Source: Saururus chinensis (taxonomy: Eukaryota; Streptophyta; Magnoliopsida; Piperales; Saururaceae). Taken from it: a stretch of DNA of 64,000 nucleotides. The notes below the pieces were generated by a model. That model ran no database searches and was not told where the DNA came from. It saw only the letters and a program-made list of their open reading frames with translations. The stretch is taken from assembly GCA_035235625.1 (NCBI GenBank), contig CP141147.1, positions 7,305,001-7,369,000 of the forward strand, given 5' to 3'. Positions 57,049-64,000 of this stretch are shown one piece after another; within the stretch, counting starts at the first letter, position 1; each line of letters starts with the position of its first letter. The translations under genes and the position numbers were made by a program.

Positions 57049-57950
57049 ATTTGTTTATAGTATGTTTTGGCACTCTTCTCTACCGACCTGTTTTATCATA
57101 TATGGGGTGCTTTCAAACAAAAACAAAAGATATTGTTTTCGAGGGGGTGGGATCTGCATTAACTTTTGTTCTGTTTTTAGCAACTTCCATTGGCATCGTG
57201 CATGCATTTGACCTTTGGTTTCTGAATCGTGTTGAAATGAATAGGCCCCACATCTTCAATTGAATGTAAAATAGTGGGCTGCCGCCTTGAGGAATCTTCA
57301 TCTATCACGGTCTCTGCAAAGGGATTCAGCGACAAATCGGCTGAATTTCGGTTTGACAAAAAAATGAGAGAGAAATTCGTCTCATTAAAAAATAATGATA
57401 AAAGGTATGTATCTATTTGCCGTTTGTATTAAATGGTAATTTACACATTACCTACTTAGACATATGTTATTTTCTTATTATAGGGATTTTTTTCCAATTA
57501 CAACAAGTTATCTACACGTAGGCTAAAATACCCCCTTATCTATATCTTTTCCTCCCTTCTTCCTATTTTCCTTCTCATTCCTCTAGCATCTTCAATACCC
57601 AAAAGTTGAGGTTGTTCTACCATATTATGGCATTTGCTCCTTCATCGATCTAGTATCTTTCCCGAATGAGTTCTCATAGATCTCCACCTTATGACATCTT
57701 TCATCCTCTACCTTCTCCCCCACCACTTTGGAAGCTTTGGCGTGCCAACATATGACAAGATAAGATGTTATGGTAGTAAAAAAGAAGCTTAATCAAGGTA
57801 TCCAACTTAGTAGTGAACTTTTGGTTTGGTTTTGACATGTTGTCATGGACAAGTTAGGAACTTTTGGTCTTTTTGCATTGTTGCTAAATCAATTTAGCAA
57901 TGTCATTGAATCGATTCAGCATTATAGAAAAACCAATCCAACATTATTCA
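57049..57950. promoter_or_regulatory. Upstream region of AKR gene 2
   Basis: About 900 bases between the gene and the CACTA end at 57951. AT-rich with a pyrimidine-rich patch (57540-57600). No gene; no promoter element assigned with confidence. Confidence 0.35.
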
Positions 57951-58925
57951 CTACAACAAAATGTACTATTAGCGATGTATATAAAAGCATCGCTATAAAT
58001 CACTACTTGCAACGCATAATAATATGTGTCGCTAATAGTCATTTTTTAGTGATGCTTAATTTAAAGCTTTGCTAATACTAACCATATTAGAAAAGCTTTT
58101 AAATAAGCACCGCTAATTAGTTACGCTATTAGCGAAGCTTTAAACAAGCATCGCTAAAAGATATTTAATTTTTTAAAAAAAATTATAATTATTAGCTACA
58201 CTTTTTCTTAAGCATAGATTAACTATTAACGACGTTTAATAAAAGCGTCCCTAATAGTAATGAATTTAAAATATAAAATTTAAAACTATTAGCGACACTT
58301 TTAATTAAGCATCGCAAATAGCATTGATAATAGCGACACTTGTTATAAGTGTCGCTATTAGCTTTATTAATTAATTTTATTTAATAAATAATTATATAAT
58401 AAATAGATATTAAAAAATTAAAATAAACTTCTTAAATATAATATATTTTATTTAATATTTACTATTTATATATGAAATAAATAAATATTAAATTTTCAAG
58501 AAAAGGTAGTGCCAATAATAGATTAAACTTTCACTATTTTTATATAATATATTTTATTTCTTAAATTTTTTTATTAATTTTAAAATATAATTTATAATAA
58601 AATAGAGAGAGTGAAGAGAGCAAGAGATAGAAAGACCGATCAGGAGAGAGAGAAGATAGATAGATAAGGAGAGCGAGAAGGAGAGGAGAGACAAAGAGAA
58701 GAGAGGATAAGGAGAAAGAGAGGACGAGATAGAAGGTAGAGAGAGAGAGGAGGAGGAGAGAGAGAAGAGATAGAGAGGAAAGAGAGAGAGGGAGGAGAGA
58801 GGAGGGAGAGAGGGGAGAGAGAGAGAGGAAGAGAGAGAGTAGAGGAGAGAGAGGGGGAGAGAGAAAGGAGAGAGAAAGGAGAGAGAGAGGAGAGAGAGAA
58901 AGGAGAGAGAGGAAGAGAGGAGAGG
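57951..58925. mobile_element. CACTA transposon left end and subterminal array
   Basis: Starts CACTACAACAAAATG, followed by TACTATTAGCGATG and many TAGCGAYGCTT palindromes (57965-58360), an AT-rich spacer (58380-58600) and a GA tract (58604-58925). Continues after the inserted LTR at 62734. No transposase seen in the window. Confidence 0.85.
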
Positions 58926-61900
58926 TATAATATCCTGAATTTTCTAGCTTTTAAAAATTAAATATATGGAAAATAAGGTGTTTGACCCTTTGACCTTCTT
59001 AGTAGAATAACTTCCTCCCTAGATAGAATTTGTGGCTGAAAATTATGTGGTTAGAAAGTAGTCAGAAAGAACTTTGAAACGCCACCAAGATCGTGTGAAT
59101 TGGAGTTCGGATGAGAGAGATACGACTATTCAAAGTTGAACATATCGTATAGGACCCGTTTACCCGCTTTAAACGTGTATTTGGGCCGTTTAAGTCATTT
59201 TGTGGGCCCGATTAATTAAAATTCCGAAATTAAATTTTAAAAGTCTAATTATGTGGCCTAATTGAGGAAGATTAGCCCAACTTCTAGGGAGATTAGGAAC
59301 CCTAATCCCTATATCTATAAAAAGGCTAATGAAAAAAAAAAGTTTTAACTTTTGGCTAGGGGAGGAGCCGCCGGAGAAGCTGGACAATAGCGGAAGATCA
59401 AGAAAGAGTTTTGAGATGGGTATTCGGGGGTTCATAAGAGAGAGTTGAAGATGACGATGATTAAATCTGTCTTCTTGCTCTTGGATAGAAAAACCCAATT
59501 GGGAATACATCGAGGAAGTGGCTAGCTTGTGACTTTGCACGGACTTACTTTCTCCTTATTTGCAGGCTTCACTTCTCTCTTCTATCAAATAGGCCTGGTT
59601 CACTCAAGCTTCTGATAATCATCAGGCTATGCGGTTTGGGGATCTTCCAAACTGGGCAATTGAGTTTATTGGCTTAATTGGTGAAGCTGCTAGTTTTAGG
59701 GTTTCCTTACACCACTCAAGTGAGGGTATTTGCGGTCACGTCGATCTCTTGTGCTTGGAGGATGGAATTGCTATTGTCTCCAGTGTCTCCTGGTGTGATG
59801 CATTTTACACGGGTCGCCAAAGAAACCGGTGCTAATGATATTAGTGGGCTAGATGAAGAGGCGCAACAGATAACTAAGGTCCCTGTTCTCTTGCTCCCGG
59901 GATTCCTGGTTCTCATGTTCGGCGATGCTCGTTATCGTTGGCAGCATGAGATAAATAGGGGACCTAATTTTCAGTTGTGGGAAGGACGAGAAATTCAGCA
60001 GAAAAAGAGAATCTCCATCACTTCGAGAAAGCTTTGCCAATCTACATAAAAGACCATGAAAACAACAAAGTGATGAACTCATTGGATTTGTAACCGCACG
60101 GATTGTATGGGCAAAAGAAAGTGAGTTGGACTGTGAGCAGTGCTATTCCAAAATAAGTTGAGGAACAGAATGAAGGTATGTTTCGCATCAAGACTGGTTT
60201 TAGGTATAATATGACTGCTCTGCACTATCCGACCTTCTTAGGATTTTTGTGGAGGGTTTAATTGATTGCATATCATATGCTAGAAAGTTTAGTATTTTAA
60301 TTGATAGAACTGTGATTTGAAGTATGACTGCTATCATCCATGTTTATTGTATGATTTATATAAATTTGTTGATCATATGTGTGTTCTCCAGTGGATGGAG
60401 AACAGAGCATTCACTGCTCTGTATTTGGCGCAGAAGGTTGTAGACAACCGGTTCACGGGTCGTATTTACCCAGTTCAGTTCAGTAAAAAAAAGATTATCA
60501 TTGAACCGGGTATGGTTTAGGAGGGTATAGGTGTTATATAAATTTTAAAATAAAAAATAAAAATTACTAATGTATCTAGAGAGGGCTAGGAGTGTCCTGA
60601 CCAAGTTTCAGATCGATGAAAAATCTCAGAGTTTGTGAAATGACCAGTTTACCCTTGTGGTTGACACGTAGACTAATAATGATTAGTGACTAGACTTCGG
60701 GGCCCCTGCAGTGCAGGGGCTTATGAGTGGATTTGAAAATTGAGAAAAATCTTAGTATGATTCTAGTGAGTATCCTAAATTGGGACCAAGCCACAAGGTC
60801 GGAAAAAATCCCAATAATTAGATAATTGACTATTTTATCCCTAGGGTTAAGGTAAGACAATTAATTGAACCGGGGTCGGTTCAAAGGGTTTACGACCCCG
60901 TTAAACGGAAAGAAAATTACCTCGGGTTCATAATGTCAAGGTGTAATACTGAGATTAGTTTTGGACCCATTGAAGTTCAGAGAAGCCCTGGACAAAAAGA
61001 TAGGAATACCCTTATGAGCATACCAGCCGATATTCGCGTGGATGAAATTAATGGGCCAATGTGATACTAAAACCTTTTGAGAGATTAACCACTTGCCTGG
61101 GAGCAGAGAGGACCTTATCCAATGTTGGATAATTACTTTAATGCCCTTATGTGCATTATGAAGTGTTTTTATAAAACTGGATCAGTTAACCCAAGGAGGG
61201 TTAGAGTGCGTGAGCTCGAATAATTCTAATATCGCTATTGAATTTGACTATTGATATTATGATATGCTTGGACATGTATGGTTCTGATTGTTTATGTTGT
61301 TTATTGTTTCGATATGGGCTATTAGTGTTGTGATAGTAACTTATCATCAGCTAATTATTGAAAGATTAATTGATGGGGTGGATAGCTTTGGATTGGGCAA
61401 GAACACCTAATTAAGATAAAGACTAATATACCTTTGAGGGGTCTGGGACTAGTTTATAGAGTTAACAAAGCCTTTGACCTGACTATTTGCCTTGGTTGAT
61501 GAACCGATGGCAGTTTTGAGTTTTAAACCCTAGTCTAGAAGGGACTAATAGGGTTTTGGATAGTTATTCAAAATCCTGGCTTAATCATGAGCAAGATAGG
61601 GTTCAGAATGATTTTCTGAGTTTTAGCTCTTTTGAGGAGCCGCTAATTTGACCGTGTAGTTGCACCTCCCCATTGGAGGGAGCTGTGCGTGAGCCGGGCT
61701 CACTTTCGATCTATTGAGGATCTTTTAGTACACACACATTTGGATTAGCTGACATTCCTTCTTGGTTGCTTTTCCCGCCACTTCTGTTCAGGTGTAGTTG
61801 TGGGCCATGCCCTTCCACTCCGGTTAGGTCCTTCGAGGGCTAGGAGGGGTGATGGTACTTCCTAGTGGATTCCAGGGGCCTCATGGATTCCAAGGTGTTT

Positions 61901-62733
61901 CGTCGTGGATTTACCTTTGAGGGTAGTTTATGGTGAGTTATCATTTGTCACTTAGGTTGACATCTGATGAGTCTGTCTGTCATTGGGAATGGATGTGGAT
62001 ATTGATTATCGAACAATGGTTCGAGTGATAATTAATAACATTGTTTGATATTGTTTGTTTAATTATAATAAGTGGAACGATTAAAGGACTTACATAAAAT
62101 GTAGGTTGCTTTAAAATACTTAAGCATTGCATGTGTAATGCTATGCTTCTTAGAATAATGTAGTTGGTAGGCAGAACTACATCTGGATCCGATCTTGTTG
62201 GAAACATTAGAGATGTTGTCTGAAGAGTACGTAGGCAACTAACATTGGGTGATATTGGCCCGATCTGAAAAATATTAAATTTTACTTTTGTTCTTTTGAA
62301 TGCTCCTCCAAGGGGAGGAGATGTTTTGTTGCATGTTTGGTCTTGTTTGCTTGTAGGTTCTTTAGATGGGGACGTTGTGAGATCAGAACGTTGGTGGGCG
62401 TTTGAGGACGACATTGTACTAGTGGGACCTAGTCTCTTGCTTTTGCAATTGTGTAAGTAATTGTGATTATTGGCATGAGAGCCAACTTTACTTGGTTATT
62501 TATTTTCGGACAAATGACAAACTTGTACTTAGAGGGTTAACTTGCTATTAATAGAATTTGACATGTGTAATAATATCATATGTTTTGATATTCGTATTTG
62601 TGAACCCCAGTTATCATGATTTGGATATTTAATTGGATGATTTGTTTTGTGTTTAAGAAAGAAGAAAAAAATCTATCGTGATTTATTGCGTGTCCTTTAT
62701 TTAAAAAGGGTTTTGAAAATCCGGGTCGTAACA
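58926..62733 (+). mobile_element. Solo LTR, family X, 3808 bp, carrying a host-gene fragment
   Basis: Starts TATAATATCCTG (family TGTAAYATC), ends GGGTCGTAACA, flanked by AGAGG on both sides (58921-58925 and 62734-62738). It is the reference copy for the pieces at 1-1312, 1313-10332, 10333-10810 and 31282-31487. No primer site, gag or pol. An AlkB-like gene fragment lies at 59611-60048. It sits in a CACTA GA tract; since GA repeats can mimic a duplication, the TSD alone is moderate evidence, but both ends match the family. Confidence 0.8.
59611..60048 (+). pseudogene. AlkB-homologue (2OG-Fe(II) oxygenase) gene fragment inside a solo LTR
   Basis: A host-gene relic on the + strand. One frame reads DNHQAMRFGDLPNWAIEF, then GICGHVDLLCLEDGIAIV. 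A second frame continues VMHFTRV, ITKVPVLLLPG, LVLMFGDARYRWQHEINR, WEGREI and KKRISITSRKL, ending in a stop at about 60049. This follows the C-terminal catalytic part of plant AlkB-like dioxygenases (nucleic-acid demethylases): the HVD iron ligands, a distal His in RWQHEINR, and the 2-oxoglutarate-binding Arg region RISITSRK. The change of frame and a missing stretch before GICGHVD show it is not functional. It lies within the LTR at 58926-62733 and has no counterpart in the sister LTR copy at 1313-10332, so it looks captured by, or inserted into, this copy. Recognition is from memory of family motifs. Confidence 0.68.
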
Positions 62734-64000
62734 AGAGGAAAGAGAGAGGAAGAGAGGAGAGGAGAGGAGAGAGAGAGAGGAAGAGAGAGATTTTAAATTG
62801 TTATTATAAATTATTTTTAAATTTTTTTATAAAAAATTTTCTATTTGCAATGCATATAAGTTTGCGTTGCTACCAACTTAGGGTATTAGTGATGCGTACA
62901 TTATGCATTGCTAATATGATTTTTTATTTAAAAAAATTAAATGAAAAGAGATAGAGAGAGAGTGAGGAGAGTGGGGAGAGAGAGAGGAGAGAGAGTGAGA
63001 GAGAGAGGACGAGATAAAGGGTAGAGAGAGAGGAGGAGGAGAGAGAGTGGAAGAGAGAGAGGGGAGAGAGAGTGACGAGAGGAGAGGAGAGGAGAGAAAA
63101 TAATTAAAATTATTATTATAAATTAATTTTAGATTTTAAAAAAATAAAAAAAATTCTTAGTAGCGATGCATACATGTATGCGTCGCTACTAGATTACTGC
63201 AGTAGCGATGCATACGCGTATGTGTCGCTACTAATGGGTGTAGTAGCGATGCAAACATTATGCATAGCTAATTTTTTTTTATTTTAAAAAATTTTAAATT
63301 ATAAGAGATAGAGAGAGTGAGGAGAGAGAAAAGAGAGAGAGGAAAGAGAGGGAGGGAGGAGATAGGAGGGAGAGAGAGATTGGAGAGAGATGGAGAGGAA
63401 GAGAGAGAGGGGAGAGAGAAGAGGAAGAGAGAGAGAATTATAATTATTATGATAAATTATTTTTAAAATTTTAAAAAAAATAAAAAAAAATTCTTAATAG
63501 TGATGCATATACATATGCGTCGCTACTAACTTAGGGTAGTAGTGATGCATACCCGTAGGCATCGCTACTAGCCTACTGAGTAGCAACACATACACGTATG
63601 CATCGCTACTAACGGGTGTAGTAGATACGTTATAGAGAGAGAGTGAGAAGAGAGAGGGAGAGTGAGGAGAGAGAAGAGATAGAGAGGAAAGAGAGAGAGA
63701 GGGAGGGAGGAGAGAGGAGGGAGGGAGGGAGGGAGGGAGGGAGGAGAGGAGAGGAAGGGAGAGGAAAGAGAATTAAAGTTATTATTATAAATTATTTTAA
63801 AATTTTAAAAACATAAAAAAAATTCTTAGTAGCAACACATATATGTATGTGTTTAGGGTTTAGGGTTTAGGGTTTAGGGTTTAGGGTAGTAGCAACGCAT
63901 ACCTATATGTGTCGTTACTAGCCTCCTGTAGTGGCAACACATACATGTGTCGCTAGTAACGGGTGTAGTAGTAACATATACGTTAAGCGTTGCTAATAAA
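62734..64000. repeat. CACTA-type satellite-like array, units about 330-360 bp
   Basis: Each unit is a GA tract (62734-62790, 62946-63098, 63304-63434, 63631-63770), then an AT-rich spacer (TTATTATAAATTATTTT), then palindromes of the type TAGCGATGCATACGTATGCG. Four units are seen and the array runs out of the window. Confidence 0.85.
63852..63886. repeat. (TTTAGGG)5 interstitial telomere-like repeat
   Basis: Five perfect copies of the plant telomere unit inside a satellite unit, replacing a single CTTAGGGTAGTAG word present at the same place in sister units (62877 and 63528). Confidence 0.97.

Noticed and set aside
61980-62414. 144-aa minus-strand open frame
   Set aside because: Lies in the 3' part of a family X LTR on the opposite strand, low-complexity Ser/Ile/Asn-rich, not conserved at 6876-7124.
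63852-63886. Telomere end or chromosome-fusion site
   Set aside because: Only five units, embedded in a collinear satellite unit, so not a chromosome end.

Overview
The window reads as nuclear DNA of a flowering plant with a large, repeat-rich genome. The evidence is: two intron-bearing genes with plant splice signals; long plant-type LTRs; CACTA, MULE and Stowaway DNA transposons; a chromodomain Ty3/gypsy element; and a short run of the plant telomere unit TTTAGGG. The species cannot be named from the sequence. I saw no tRNA, rRNA, CRISPR or prokaryotic feature.

Only two genes look intact. Both are on the minus strand and encode plant aldo-keto reductases of the auxin-induced PCNT115 / perakine reductase type. 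AKR gene 1 (18113-27155, 7 exons, 347 aa) and AKR gene 2 (51078-56979, 7 exons, 346 aa) have the same six intron positions and phases. Exons 2 to 6 are equal in length (168, 204, 173, 97 and 154 bases) and both proteins keep the Asp-Tyr-Lys-His catalytic tetrad. They are dispersed tandem duplicates, pushed about 24 kb apart by transposon insertions. Two host-gene relics are also visible: a C2-domain (MCTP/QUIRKY-like) pseudogene at 15731-16350, and an AlkB-like 2OG-Fe(II) oxygenase fragment at 59611-60048 lying inside a long solo LTR.

Layout. 1-10810: nested long LTRs of one family ('family X') with other LTR insertions. 10811-14300: AT-rich DNA with repeated GTGTTAT/ATAACAC motifs, an LTR, and a fragment resembling a plant mobile domain. 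14300-18112: sparse region with the C2 pseudogene. 18113-27155: AKR gene 1, with a Stowaway and another inverted-repeat element in its introns. 27449-34355: a decayed MULE with long terminal inverted repeats, a transposase remnant and a plant-mobile-domain tail. 34356-50530: CACTA-type subterminal arrays (GA tracts plus TAGCGACG palindromes and C-rich tracts), broken up by a 1.4-kb solo LTR, a Tekay-type Ty3/gypsy chromovirus and a 4.5-kb solo LTR. 50531-57950: an island holding AKR gene 2. 57951-64000: a second CACTA end and its tandem array, split by a 3.8-kb solo LTR, with (TTTAGGG)5 near the window end.

The main points of interest are the AlkB-like gene fragment within an LTR, the CACTA arrays as repeated landing sites for LTR elements, the telomere-like tract that seems to have grown from a local motif, the MULE with a plant-mobile-domain tail, and the chromovirus leader coding for acidic, DLNELP and CCHC motifs.
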